Assembly: GCA_963971285.1 (NCBI GenBank)
Contig: OZ020264.1
Coordinates: 12,476,431-12,540,430, forward strand
Length of the DNA: 64,000 nt
Direction of reading: 5' to 3'
Source of the DNA: Astropecten irregularis
Lineage: Eukaryota > Echinodermata > Asteroidea > Paxillosida > Astropectinidae
Below, piece by piece: positions 12,330 through 24,228 of this stretch (within the stretch, counting starts at the first letter, position 1; each line of letters begins with the position of its first letter). The notes beneath the pieces were generated by a model that saw nothing but the letters and a program-made list of their open reading frames with translations, had not been told where the DNA came from and did no database searches. The position numbers and the translations under genes were made by a program.

Positions 12330-14305
12330 TGAGATGTGAAGTCTTTTAATCTTCCTTCAATTTCACGAAAACAACCAAAACTGGAAAAATCACCAGTATT
12401 CCAAAATCTTTCAAGAGACAATTCTACCTGATTTGTTGTGTTCAATGTAAGCGACAAAGTACAAGAATTATAGAAGAAGTTTTGATTGATGTTTCCTGGA
12501 GGGTAAGGGTTCGCAATGGGCTGACGTCTCTTGAGCTTTTAAACTATGGAGTGGTCTCGTGATGTTCCTTATCATACAGTCCATGGTGGAGCACGTGCGC
12601 CTAATGGCAAATATTTTCAACTCAAGACCCCGTTGCGCGGTCTGGGTCCTCAAGATTCAACATTTGGTCCTCTCCAAAACGATCACGAATTCCCCACCGG
12701 ATCTCTCTTACTCCCTCTGTCCCCACTGACAAGCTGATAAGCAAAACACTCGTTGCTGAAACGCAAGACAGAACAGCGCTGTTTCGCTTCGCGCACCGAA
12801 GGATTTCTAGGTGAAGTAGCTTCTGACATCGCGTGTATGGACTCTCAGTGTCCGCTCTATCTACTGAGAATTCAGAATGACACACCACCCCTTCCCCCGA
12901 CAGTTCCTCTCGAAAGTTCCTCTTCAGTTGCTAGTTGGAATTCAACAGGGGCATGTCCTTGCTCTCTGCGGCCAAACAACCGGGCAAAACGAGGATGAAC
13001 TTTGCGACACTGCTTTAAAAGTAAGACCGCATGAAACGCGACGGTGTTCTGGACAGTTACGAGTCTCCTCTGTTCTCCTTTGGGAGCTTAGGGAGCCGAT
13101 ATGCCGGTTGAGAGAAACCTGGAGTCGCAGCCTCCTGAACACCTGACTGTCTGCTTAAAGCAGGGTGTACACTGTCAACAATTTCGGTAACAATCTCGGT
13201 AACATGTTGCCCTTATACGTTGTTGCTAAAAATGTTGTCAGTGTACACAGAGCAAAACGAGTTGGGTAACATGTCGCAGCAACATCTCGGTAACATGTTA
13301 GCCAAATGTGGCTAGTGACTAGTGTACACAGGGTCCAAAATCGTGCTGCCCAGTTGATGCCACAACTGTGCATCATGTTACCGAAAATGTTGACAATGTA
13401 CACTCTTCTTTACTCTTGCTCTTTTACGTTTTGCCACCTTCTGAGGCAACTTTGATATCGGCCCGTCTCCACGATTTACAGTTTCATGAAATTCACTCCT
13501 TGTTTTTGAGGAAAAATGTTGAGCAGCCGGACTCACTTAGGCTAATGGCGGCATAGGTAGTGTGCACTGACAGAGCGTTTTTTGTCACACCCGCTTCATC
13601 CTTATCAACCTATAGTACGTGCATTGACGAGCTCTTTCAAGATTTAAATCATTTAGGACTGAGCCGAATTACTTGAAAGGGTACGTAAATAACTGTTGAC
13701 AGTTAAGGACGAAGTTGGCCTCTTTGTCCGGTCCCCTTAATCCCCCTTAGAAGGGATTAATCGATTTAAACCAGGGATATTGGAGATTAGTCAGCCTATG
13801 TTGGACTGTCACTGACAGCCAAAGGAGTCGTGTTGAACACATAGGGAAGACTGACCCTTCAGATCACCCTACTCTTAAGTACTGTTTCACACGGGAAAGA
13901 CAAACACGGTATTGTGTCTACATGTCTAAATATCAGTCCCATCACTTTTTTTGTTCTCATGCATAACTAGGAGACCAACTGTTCGGTTGTTTGTGATTTA
14001 ATGTATCCACTAGTGTCCTCTATAAGGACCAACTTTCAATGTTGACTTGTTTGCGCCGGCTTTCCGGTTTTCCATTCGTTGTACATGTAGTAGCTACATC
14101 GAGAACAGCCTTACGCAAATAACGTGACTTCTCACGTTTGATACAGTGATCTTACAGTTAGAGTCACACCAGTGACTTGATCAAGAGGGGCACGCAAAAT
14201 CGAAAACAAGCATTCATTGCGTCCCAAACTCTTGAAATAAAGGAACATTTCTTTGCCAGTTATATAATAAAAATAATAATACTGTCATTATAAAGACATT
14301 TATAA
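12330..14305. other. No recognisable gene outside the repeat at 13158-13411
   Basis: The stretch 12470-13150 is somewhat GC-richer and holds overlapping frames on both strands. None gives a recognisable protein. Confidence 0.55.
13158..13411. mobile_element. GTGTACAC/GTAACATGT MITE, copy 2
   Basis: It matches the copy at 7813 in the same orientation over nearly its whole length, for example AATCTCGGTAACATGTTGCC and CAGAGCAAAACGAGTTGGG. The right tip (GTACACTCTTCTTTAC) is worn, and there is a short local duplication around CTAGTGACTAGTGTACAC. Confidence 0.87.
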
Positions 14306-14346
14306 TGCGTAACATATCGACCCAGAGAGCGCTTACCTTTATTATC
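14306..14346 (-). mobile_element. SINE tail fragment
   Basis: ATAACATATCGACCCAGAGAG and CGCTTACCTTTATTATCCCTG match the 3' tail of the SINE at 14509, with TCGACTCAGATAGCG as the variant there. Only about 40 bases are present. Confidence 0.75.
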
Positions 14347-14508
14347 CCTGGCTGGTGGAGGAAAGAATCGCTTTCCCAATGATGTTACGTTTGTAGTCAC
14401 GTATCATATCACTGTGGTGTTTTCATCCGTGTTCTCTGTTGGAATAATTAATTATACATCATACCTATTTGCTGCTGTCTGTTTGACGTGAGACTTTTGT
14501 CTGATTGT
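14347..14508 (+). repeat. 160-bp direct duplication, copy 1
   Basis: GGCTGGTGGAGGAAAGAATC through GAGACTTTTGTCTGATTGTAA is repeated almost exactly at 14908-15069. Differences are a handful of single bases. The SINE lies between the two copies. Confidence 0.92.
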
Positions 14509-14815
14509 AACATATCGACTCAGATAGCGCTTATACCTTTATTATCCCTGCATGTCATGGGGCTCCACTTACATTCCTGAAACAATCCCAACCCCTGGGG
14601 AGTATACAGCCTCGGCTACTGTAAAGGGCACGTGCACATAAAGCCATATCTACCATCACAGGTAACCATTTACACCTGGGCGAAGAGAAGCAATAATTAC
14701 AAAGCGTCTTGCCCAAGGATGCAAGCATCATTATCCCATGGCTGGATTCGAACCCACAATCTGTAGAATGGCCATAAGATCTTGAGTCCGACATGCCAGA
14801 CCTCTAGGCCACAGC
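14509..14815 (-). mobile_element. tRNA-derived SINE
   Basis: On the minus strand an A-box-like TGGCCTAGAGGTCTGG (14796-14811) and a B-box GGGTTCGAATCC (14744-14755) have pol III promoter spacing. Downstream is a GGGCAAGACGCTTTGTAATT block and CGCCCAGGTGTAAATGGTTACCTG, a body type known from marine invertebrate SINEs. The tail runs through AATAAAGGTATAAGCGCTAT to TCGATATGTTA. Length is about 300 bp; the subfamily was not determined. Confidence 0.82.
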
Positions 14816-14907
14816 ACCTCGCATATATTGGTAGTCCTTTCAAGACATTGTTTTGTCATTTCGTGATAGGTGATCGTCTTTATCAGTTGGTGCTAACAGC
14901 CCAACCC

Positions 14908-15069
14908 TGGCTGGTGGAGAAAAGAATCGCTTTCCCAATGATTTTACGTTTGTAGTCACGTATCATATCACTGGGGTGTTTTCATCCGTGTTCTCTGTTG
15001 GAATAATTAATTATACATCATACCTATTTGCTGCTGTCTGTTTGACGTGAGACTTTTGTCTGATTGTAA
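14908..15069 (+). repeat. 160-bp direct duplication, copy 2
   Basis: It begins GGCTGGTGGAGAAAAGAATC and ends GAGACTTTTGTCTGATTGTAA, then diverges into AACGCCGTTTTA. Copy 1 instead runs into the SINE tail at this point, so the SINE insertion or duplication breakpoint is at the unit's end. Confidence 0.92.
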
Positions 15070-15789
15070 ACGCCGTTTTATTTATTGCTTTATAATAAAT
15101 TATGACATTTCTAAACGTGACACACTAGTGATCCATTTTTTGGATGAGTAAACCAAAAATATACAAGTAATCGTCTTTTCAGGTCATGGCATTAAAGTTG
15201 ACCTTTGATATAAACGACGCGCACGGTTTTAATACATTACTGCAGCGTCAATTCCACGTCAATTTCGCATTATGCAGTCGAATTAGCATTTTATATGGGG
15301 TTAACGATTTTTCTGATATGGGCACGGCGTGAAATCGTGGTCCGCGTTTTCAGTATGTGCATGCACGCACTATTGACCCTCATCTTGAGTCCTTTGCTGA
15401 CCAGTGCAGGGTTGGTGCTCTGTCGCATCACGCGGTAGCCTACGGGTTCTGACACAACCAAGCATATAGGTGAGCGTGGTTAAACCGTTGCCGGTGACCG
15501 ATTCGAAGGAACGGCTGACTTTCCGGCTATCCCCGGCAAGTTGATTGCCAACATGAACCGCTGCTATAAATAATTTCTCCTCATTGTCACGGCCATGCAG
15601 TGCTTCATTTTTATGGCTTAGAGATGCTCAGTTACGGACCCAACGCGGCGTGGAAGTCTACGGCATCGATTGCCGTGGAAACAATTATAGCTCACATTCA
15701 TTTTCAGCAGCTGCAGATGAAGGTCATGCTGCATAGTGGGGAATACTATACAAATGCTGTTATAAACTAGGTCGTATGCTATAGGGTCA

Positions 15790-15926
15790 GGGGTCGATTT
15801 CACCAGACTCATCGTAACTTACTATCAATCGCAGGACTTAAAATGCATTGCAGCCCCATAAAGAATACGATGGGTAATCCTTCGTAACTCAGCTTACAAT
15901 CGATCGTAGGGCTTCGTAAAATCGAG
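15790..15926 (+). mobile_element. TCGATTTCAC palindromic element, tandem copy 1
   Basis: GGGGTCGATTTCACCAGACT at the left mirrors CGTAGGGCTTCGTAAAATCGA at the right. Middle blocks CATCGTAACTTACTATCAAT and AAATGCATTGCAGCCCCA are shared with the next copy and with 17524. Confidence 0.8.
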
Positions 15927-15933
15927 CTCATGA

Positions 15934-16082
15934 GTCAATTTCACCAAACTCATCGTAACTTACTATCAATCGCAGAACTTACGATGCATTGCAGCCCCAC
16001 GTATAGAAGTAGATGGATACGATGAGTTATCCTTCGTAACTCAAGTTACGATCGGTCATACTAGGGCATCTTGAAATCGACC
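15934..16082 (+). mobile_element. TCGATTTCAC palindromic element, tandem copy 2
   Basis: It begins GTCAATTTCACCAAACTCAT seven bases after the previous copy ends and finishes CATCTTGAAATCGACC. The two are in direct tandem, which is unusual for independently inserted MITEs. Confidence 0.8.
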
Positions 16083-17203
16083 TTAGGAGCTAGCGGTTTG
16101 TGAAGGGTGGGTACGATGGAGGCATAGAGCCTGCAGCATTATTCCTGATCGTCTGACTTTAAATCCCTTGAGAGGAACGCTACACGCATGCGCTATGCAG
16201 ACGGTGTCGCAGCCAAGCCGTGCAACATTAATACCTGAGTAGAAGGCCTACACTGCTTGAATTTGATGGATAGGGCGCATTCATGTTTCCAAGTGGACGA
16301 TGAGATTTTACACGGAACAAGAGTGGAACAATACGTCTTTCCTCTCAAGGGGGCTTTGCAAGAGCTCCCCCGGCCGGAAGACACGAGAGAGATACCACAC
16401 GGCTGCGGGTCGACAGACTATTTCCACCCTAAGATTGTTCGGCAACGTAATTATGCAGAGGAAAAGTTTGACGGGGATCGAGTAATTGGATTTTATGGAC
16501 CGTAGAACCCTTGGACGCGTGGGTTGGGTAATTGCGAAAGACGCGAGATAGAAAATTCGAAGCACTTTACATAATCTCCTACTCCCCTCATCTTCACATC
16601 ATCTTTTTTTCTTCTTCAAGCTTCGTGTTTTGTGCTGGAGTCCTTAATGCTCCTTGACACGCGATCCGTAACGCCGTTTAAGTGCGCACATCGCTTAAAA
16701 AGAGTACGGCACCGCTCGTGAACGTCGCGTGATGCCGCCGTGCCGTGCGGCCTGAATTCTAGCCACTTTGTACCAAATGGTCCGTCGCTAATTGTAAATT
16801 GCATCTCGGTTGCTGTGCCCGTCACATTCTATTTGCATCACTGTTGGCGTGCATCCGTACACCGTCTATAATGCGGTATTATTCCATGGACATGTTTTTT
16901 TACTTTTATCGCATGTAAGTAGTCTATGTATCTGATGGGTCAATCTAGCCTTGCTTGCCTGTAAACATGTGGCAATTTGATCGTTATCCGAAGATCTAGA
17001 TTCGGAGCGGCCAGCACTGTCCTTTGCGTTACGGCACGGCTGTACGTACTACAACCACGGACTCGGTGCAGTAGAGACATAGTCTGCATCCGAATCTCTT
17101 GTCTAGACCTAGATCTAGGTCTTCGCTCCTTTGGAAAAACGCGGTGACACCAAGGCAATAGACCTAGTCGTAGCTCTGGAAGCCCGTTTCGGACACGGCC
17201 AGA
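16083..17203. other. No recognisable gene
   Basis: Several overlapping 60-90 codon frames occur on both strands around 16190-16830. This pattern is usual for moderately GC-rich non-coding DNA. A short inverted pair around AGATCTAGATTCGGA (16991) and TCCGAATCT (17089) is visible. Confidence 0.5.
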
Positions 17204-17369
17204 AGCCTTTTTCACGGCGCACCCACATTGTCACCAAATTTCTTGTATACCCGTTGGAAAAGATAACACCAATTCTAAAAAGAAAATGGGTACCAGACTA
17301 CTTGAATCCAAGCCTCGGTTTGGTTACACTGCTTCGAATGTAGGATGGATATGCACCTTGGATAAGGTC
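17204..17369 (+). mobile_element. CTTATTCACGG MITE family, diverged copy
   Basis: It shares with the family the blocks CTTGTATACCCGTTGGAAAA, ATAACACCAATTCTAAAAAG, GGGTACCAGACTA and TTCGAATGTAGGATGGAT. Both inverted tips are present but worn (GCCTTTTTCACGGCGCA and TGCACCTTGGATAAGGTC), so this copy is older than the others. Confidence 0.8.
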
Positions 17370-17523
17370 TATATAGTCGCGATTTCTATGTATTTAGGCT
17401 AAGTAAGCACCATTTTCCCAAGCGAGCCGTTTGCAATCTTCGCACATGGACTGTAATCATGCCCTACATCAGCAGGCATGATCTCTCTCACTCTATAAGC
17501 ATCCTGTGATGCTTCTAGACCCT

Positions 17524-17674
17524 GGGGTCGATTTCACCAAACTCATCGTAACTTACTATCAATCGTAGGAAGTTTGATGCTTTGCAGCCCTACGTTGGAT
17601 AAGCCCTCTACGATGGTTATCCTTATTCGTACTTGAAGTTACGATCGTTCGTAGGGCTTCGTGAAATCAGCCCC
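17524..17674 (+). mobile_element. TCGATTTCAC palindromic element
   Basis: GGGGTCGATTTCACCAAACT and GGGCTTCGTGAAATCAGCCCC form inverted ends. CATCGTAACTTACTATCAATCG and GTTACGATCGTTCGTAGGG are inverted relatives of one another within the element. Confidence 0.82.
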
Positions 17675-18504
17675 TGGTGTTGTCCTACCCAGGGCTAAAC
17701 CATGAACGCACAAAGAAAGTGTGGAAGACTTCTAAGCTACTCTGCAGGATTAGCACTAATGGAGCCTGTAAAAGAATCGGGCGCACTGGCTACAGGCTAC
17801 AAAATCCAGCGGATGGCTATGTGTATTATACCTTCCTTATCTATCCCTCCACCTTTTACAAAATCATGTTGTCTTTTCCTCAAAATCTTCACATCGTCTA
17901 GCTCTCTGGCTGTCATTCTTCTTGGAGCTTACTCGGTTATATGCTGAAATACACGCTTGCCCGCACACGTACACTGCAATCCATGATAATACGAATTGAA
18001 CTGGCGAACTTAAATACACCTAATTGAATTGAAACAATACATCGCTCATGCAGAGCTCAAACAAATTCTCTGTTCAATTTTCATTTTCATCCTCCGATTT
18101 CGATCAGTGTATTTTTTTTTTTTCATGGCTGCTGCAGAACCTACACGGGTGATGCGCGGCGACCTTGAGCGGTTGTATCTGCTTAGAGCCCCGTGCTCTC
18201 TCGACTGGAAAATGCCGATAAATTGAACAAACCGCCTGTGTAAGAAATTAAAAGCTTGCTGCAGTGTGGTGGAATTAATTTTGTCAAGGGGACGATTTAT
18301 AAATATGATAATTAGTTTCCATGACAGTGCTATTCTTGGCGCGTAAATCTATACCAGATATTTGTTATTATGGGTATGTCTTTCTCTCTTCAATCATGGT
18401 CACTCGAAAAGGACCCTCGAATTGCTGTGCCCTTTTGTAGAGGTTGCGAGAAAAACAAAACAATAACAAATAGACGATTAAATTAAACAGAAAGAAAACA
18501 AGCA

Positions 18505-18594
18505 ATGTGATGATGACTAGAGCAGGCAAGTCGAAACGTTGAAGTGCGAACGAAATAGAAGTGCGACAGTACGAAGGATTCTTACATGTTGTTT
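18505..18594 (+). repeat. AGTCGAAACGTTG repeat, copy 1
   Basis: TGATGATGACTAGAGCAGGC then AAGTCGAAACGTTGAAGTGC and a run of TACGAA-type words up to TTCTTACATG. A second copy is at 26801. The stem GACT..AGTC followed by GAAACG and preceded by TGATGA resembles a hammerhead ribozyme core. Confidence 0.65.
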
Positions 18595-19183
18595 CAGCAA
18601 ACCGATCCTCAAAACAAGCAATGTAAAACAATACAGTCATAATGTATAACTCTGCGTGCAATATAGGATGCTTGCAGTAATACAACCACTAGAAAAAAAC
18701 AAGTATAGTTATTTTGAAACTGTTCATTTCTTCCTTCAACGCTCAATCAAAACATCTGCCTCAAATGAATCGTAAAGAAATGTCATGAAACATTAGAATC
18801 AATGCAGGCCTCATGTATATGGCGAGATAATCACCCGTCCTTGTTCTAGATAGATGTTGGTCAACCGAGATTCGTTATCTACTCTTCCGTGAAATTTGGT
18901 TTTCTTGTCAGTGCATGAATATTTAATTTTTGAGCGATGAATTCTCCTGCGCTGTCATAGCACATTTTTGTCGAAGATGGGCTTTCAGACGAGAAGGAAT
19001 AAAGAAGCAATATACCGCAGGCTGTTCTACCTAAACGATGCCAATCGATCATACGTCTGGCATTTATCTTGCCTGCTTTTATATGTGATGTGGATTCACT
19101 TAAACCATTCATGTATATTGAGATATGAGACGTATACATCATTTCGCGATGCATGTAAGGTTACTTGATTTACATGGCTGTTG

Positions 19184-19495
19184 GTGCCGTCGTTGTCATT
19201 GCCGATGTCAGTGTCGTTGACATTGTCGTAATTTGTCATTGTCATTGTCATCGCCGTCATTCTCGTTAGAGTTGTCACGGTTGCTGTCATTGTCAAAGAT
19301 GCCATTGTAGATGTCACTGCCGTTGTCGCTGTTGTCGTTGTCATAACAATTGTCTTGTTGATGTCACTGTCGTAGTCGATGTCATTGTAGTCGCAGCCAT
19401 TGCCGTTGCCTCTGTCGCTCTCTGTCAGTGTTCCTGACATTTCTGTTGTTATTGTTGCTGTCGCTGATGTCCTTGATGTCCCTGTCGAGTGTTGC
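19184..19495. repeat. Degenerate GTC-rich (GTCATT-type) minisatellite
   Basis: About 310 bases are built from GTCATT, GTCGTT, GTTGTC and GATGTC words, so the minus strand reads as a threonine- and methionine-rich frame (TMTMTN..TAT). The low-complexity reading in any frame and the lack of splice context argue against a protein. Confidence 0.8.
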
Positions 19496-21219
19496 AAAAC
19501 TGATCTTAATGGCATTTTTCATGATTTGGAATGAATTTTCCCGCCAACGATTTTCAATTGAATTACATTTTCGAAATCTAAAGAACCAGCCCGGGAATAG
19601 CAGCGGGTTATGAGCAATTTGCAAATGATAACAGGGAGCTCAGTTACAGCATTAATATACAGAGGTGTCGGGCATGAAATGTTGCTCGGCAGGTGTTCTA
19701 TTTTGCTTTTTTTTTTTTTTAGTGTTGACCGTGTAGTAAAGCATTTGCAAATACGACCAAAGGTCGACCAGCACCAATGCAGTTATGTATATGGATGGTC
19801 GTAGGCGTTTTGCATGCCCCTTCTTACCAACTCATTGACCTTTTTGCACCTCGTTCCACATTTAGACCCTGTGGTTTGTTGTAAGTCTGCTTTATTTTAC
19901 ATTACCCATCCTGAAGTTGCAGCTTCTTCCTAGTTAAGATTGCCGGGGTGTATTGGCTGGAAAGTTCCTACCTCTGGTTCTATTGGAACCAATCTGTCTT
20001 GCCAAAAGTGTTGGTCGTGCGGCACGCCAAGAAGTGACCTCAGTGCTATGTCTCCACGTCTACACGATGTGAATTTCCAAATCAGACCCAAATGCCAAAC
20101 AATGTTTTCCTGATCATTATAATATTGCACTATACAGTCAACGTGAAGTAGACTTTTAGGTATGATTATTATAATGTGCTGTAATAGCTTTAAGAAGCTT
20201 ATTGGATAAATGGTTCAGGCTGCTCTCTGCAACTCACCTAGAGACTTGCAGTGCAATGGCGAATTATCCTTTTAAAGCGAAAACACTAATAGGATTGTAG
20301 TTTGTACAGTTACGTTTTCTTGCGTATCTCAATAACGTAGATATCATACGTGTGTCATGTAATCAGTAGAGTGATATGAATACTGAGCAGAATTCTTAAC
20401 TGTATAGCAGCTCTGTGAATTCAAATGCGTTTTTTTTTCTATTTTGTGACGTCATGAATGACATAACCTTTGAATTTGTTGTTATTGACCTTATGACAAT
20501 GAGGAAAACAAGCATGTATAAACGCTGGAACATCTGTGAATGAGAGCCAACACAGTGACACTTTAGCAAAGCTGTTAAACTTTCAGGTGTTGGAATTTCT
20601 ATTACAGGGACGCTTTAATTGAATAGTGCACTGGCGCAAAACATTATAACACCATTCCATGATGTGGGTCAGACTTGATTGAAATGTGTAGAAAGGTTGA
20701 TGCGGAACGTTGCTTCTTCCTCAGTGGGCAGTTCTGTATGAAATAGAAGACTGCCTGGTATCCTGCCGTCAGGCAATGGTGTCTCTGTGTGTGATGATTA
20801 CAGCTGGTAACCCGGTGAATATGGCATTTAGTCCAGAGGGAGGAATAAGGCAAATTACTGCCCGGCCTGCTGTGGTCTAGCAATTAGACTTTACCTCGCT
20901 TCGATTTATATTGTCCCTGCCCTGATGACGCGAACTGCTTGGCACTTTCCTTTGATGGGAAGCGGCAGAACGGAGGACTATGAAGTCAAACCAGGTCAAT
21001 CAGAGCCTAATTTGTTTCCAATTCAAGATATTAGTGGCAGGGGACACTGAGAGATATTAACGCTGCTAGTACTACATCAGGTCGCTGGAAAGATAACTCC
21101 TTTCATCTCGAATGTTTAGGACTCTCTTCTCTTCATGTTTATAGAAGCTTGAATTATAGGTCATTCTGATTTGCTCTTTCCGTTCCATCAAACGGGATTT
21201 GTTTCCATGATGCTTTTTA
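19496..21219. other. No recognisable gene
   Basis: Unique sequence with a T-run at 19709 and another near 20430. Nothing else stands out. Confidence 0.55.
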
Positions 21220-21274
21220 AATCCTGCTAGGATCAAAACGCGTCATGCCCTCCTAACTCCACACTGAGCAGTTC
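21220..21274 (-). repeat. GATCCTAGCAGGATC repeat, fragment
   Basis: AAATCCTGCTAGGATCAAAACG followed by CGTCATGCCCTCCTAACTCC matches the conserved core of the family best seen at 42224 and 55681. Confidence 0.7.
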
Positions 21275-21887
21275 ATATTAAGCTGATATTCCATAAATCA
21301 CAGACCCCACCATGTTTTCAAAACAGTTTCCGTGGACCCGAAATGTTTATTGAATGTTTTCAAGCCCATGGCTCAGCTAGTCGTAAATTCATAATGGGAG
21401 TTCCAGCCACAACGGTAATGAATGTTAACATGTTTTTCTTTATTAAATAACTGGTACCAGGCCTGAAATTACGTTGGCTTCCTGTTGAAATGCAACGATG
21501 ATTTGCTTTACATGGCGAGGTCTTAGATATTGATATGATGTTCGGGTATATTGGATCATGACGTCAATGTGACGTCAACCATGGGATGGCTGATATTCTC
21601 AGCCTGCGTCCAGTTACAATATTTCCCATTGAGCGAGGTGCTCTTGGGAGAGTGGCCTACTACTCGGAGTTATTAATAGTGAGACCATATTAACTGAACA
21701 GGGAATAGCACGATATCCTCCCATTGGTGCACGATCGTGGACTTATTTGAGGCTGAGTTAAGGGTACAATTGGTAAAGCATCCGTTAGGAGGTATCTCTT
21801 GGCTTCTTTGTTTGCTCGAAGTAGAGCTTGACATGATTAAAGTAGAGTTGATACTAAAACCACTAAACACTAAGATGGAGTCGTATT

Positions 21888-22132
21888 TGCTTGGAGCTAG
21901 GAGGACCTGAAGTTTCGATCTTATAGCATGATATTTCTCAATGATCCTAAATTTTAGCCTTTCAGAAAGATCCAGCTATAGGCCTAGGATCAAAACGCCA
22001 GGACCTCATTTCAGCCTTTGAGAAACGATCCTGTTGGGATCAAAACGTCAGGCCCTCCTAACCCGGTCAGTCCAAGCATTGTTATGTTTCAAGACATTTT
22101 TTGGTTGATGAGCAGTTTGCAGCAGCTTATGA
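21888..22132. repeat. GATCCTAGCAGGATC repeat, both arms
   Basis: A left arm TGCTTGGAGCTAGGAGGACC is answered by an inverted right arm GTCAGGCCCTCCTAACCCGG and CCAAGCATTG. The right arm contains CGATCCTGTTGGGATCAAAA and ends with TTGATGAGCAGTTTGCAGCA, as at 42600. Confidence 0.72.
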
Positions 22133-22269
22133 CTTGTAATGCAGTCTTTCTTGAGATTTGTATCTGAAGTAATTATTTCCAGACTCGAAGATGCTGTAGG
22201 AGAGTAATTTTGTACTCAACCATTGGATGCATCTTTAAGAAGAAGGTCTTATTTCATTGAGCTTTTCAT

Positions 22270-22488
22270 AATTTGCTTAAGCATGAAAACTCTTCCTTGA
22301 TCAAACAGGATTACCAACCAAACTGTTCATGTGATGTTTACTGCTTTTGACTTGTATTTGGCTATTGTTTGCTGAGCATAACATCCACAAGTAGTTTTGG
22401 CTAGCACACTGATTTTAATATCAAGGTTTTGGATGCTTAAAGCAAATATTGGTGCTTTATTATAAGCAGCTCTATGAAATTGGCCCCA
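22270..22488 (-). mobile_element. CCATGAAATTGGCCCC element family copy
   Basis: The segment from CTTAAGCATGAAAACTCTTC to GCATAACATCCACAAGTAG is the reverse complement of 54655-54783. The right end reads AGCTCTATGAAATTGGCCCC. The end blocks on both sides contain GCTTAAGC or AAGCAG, as in sister copies. Confidence 0.75.
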
Positions 22489-23960
22489 GTTCATAACGGT
22501 AACTGCTTCACACATTGGAGGATCGTAGAATGATGACAAATTAGTTTCTATTGTCTAGTAATTTTCGAAATAGTCGTTTGGGCGTTTGACCTGCCCACCA
22601 GGTGCTGAGCATCACTTAGGTCAAGGACTCGTATAGTACCTAGACTTCTTGAAGAGTAGTTATTTCCAATTAAGGTCAATGGTCTTGGTAGCTTACCAAT
22701 AGCATTAATCTATCTATTACGTGAGAGGCGCTAAAACCAACGCGAAGCCATCTGCATCTTTAGGGACCAAGGCTATTTAATATGAAAAACAAATAATATC
22801 ACTGGGGATGCATGCGTCTGTATGGCTAAGACAACACCACTGTACAGTGGCAATGAATGGGAAGCTGTCAAAATCACGCAAACCCCGATTAAATCAAGCT
22901 GCTAGGTTTACGTGCGAGTACGAGTATGCATTATAAATCCACGTGTCTTCTTTTTCTTTTAGCCAGATATGTGTAATTCTTTTTTTTCTGTGTGTGTTCG
23001 TCCTTTTTCAACCCTTGAGGAATAAGTAACACCTTCATTCCCCCAGCCTAGATTTTTTTGCTGGCTTGCTGGAAGGGAAGTGTCTCGTCCTGGAAACGGT
23101 CTTTTATCGATCCGGGTTCCCCGGTCCGGGTTATTGTTCGGTGTCCTAGGTCGGGTCGTCCCGGGGCGTTATACGGCGCAGTCACCGGTCTAAACAGGGT
23201 CCTCCTCTTCACGTATTGATCTATATCAGACAGCTGCCCCCTTGCAACACACTCGTTATCGTGTCGAGAAGACCTTGACAACACCTATTGCGAAATGTCC
23301 CATTGTCAAATTTATAAAAGAAATTATAATACGATATCAACATTTTCATAACGAGAGTCGGGGTCAGATTTTTATTTTTGTAGTGAGAATAAATTTCTGC
23401 TTCCTGAAATAATTAATATCCACTGAACGCGTATAAGTGAAGCACGACTGAGTGTAATTTAATTCCTGAAATTTATTTTAATTTCCGTCCAGTAATAGGC
23501 TTATAAAAATTTTAAAATCTACAATAATACATCAACTTTGCCATTTAAATTTAACCAAATATTTACGCATGCCACTGTTTAATAAAATATTCGATTTGAT
23601 TTAATTCAATTACTGTATGCAAGATTAAGTACGTGGTAATGTAATAGGATTTATTTTCAATCTAAATTTGAAATGCCAAATTAATTAAATTTGGCTGGTT
23701 TGTTTTGTTGAATTACTTAATTGTGCGTATGCGTTTGATTAAAACCATCCTTGAAATCGGATTAAAAAATTTAGGTTTTTACAAAATAGGTCATTTATTT
23801 AACCAAACATTTGCCAGAAATTAAATTAAGGTTTTCTAAATCTGCTCCTTCTTATCTTTTGTTGGTTCTGAGTAGTCTTTACACCAGTCGCAAAATAAAC
23901 ACCAGCGTCCGGCAAGCCATAGGCATACACGTTCGATAACATTTAAAATTACAATAATAA
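22489..23960. other. No recognisable gene; very AT-rich from 23290
   Basis: The segment 23300-23870 is strongly AT-rich with many TTTAAATT and AATTAAT words and almost no long frames. It may be intronic or matrix-associated DNA; that is inference. Confidence 0.55.
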
Positions 23961-24228
23961 CCGAGGGTGGGTACTTCCCATGGGGTCATGCACAAACTTT
24001 ACTTACATATTTCTAAACATTCTCCAAACCAATAAACTTGAAATTTACACATGTTCACATTGAGAGCATTCTCTGTCTTCTATTACAATATGGACAAACA
24101 AATATGTCTTTAAAAGGTAGCTGATACCTGAGATGTCTCCCTAATTCCCGATGTCTCCCAAAATGTTCACTTTCAGACACTAACGTGTCTCCATAATTAT
24201 ACCCTATTTGCAATTATAGAATAAAGCA
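23961..24228 (-). repeat. Dispersed ~260-bp repeat, copy 2
   Basis: Reading the minus strand gives GTCTGAAAGTGAACATTTTG, GAGACATCGGGAATTAGGGA, TATCAGCTACCTTTTAAAGA and TGTTTAGAAATATG in the order of copy 1. The similarity runs out near GTACCCACCCTCGG, which corresponds to GTACCCATCCTCGG at 1014. Confidence 0.85.

Noticed and set aside
19096-19515. Threonine/methionine-rich 139-codon minus-strand frame
   Set aside because: It is the translation of a GTC-rich minisatellite; low complexity explains the frame.
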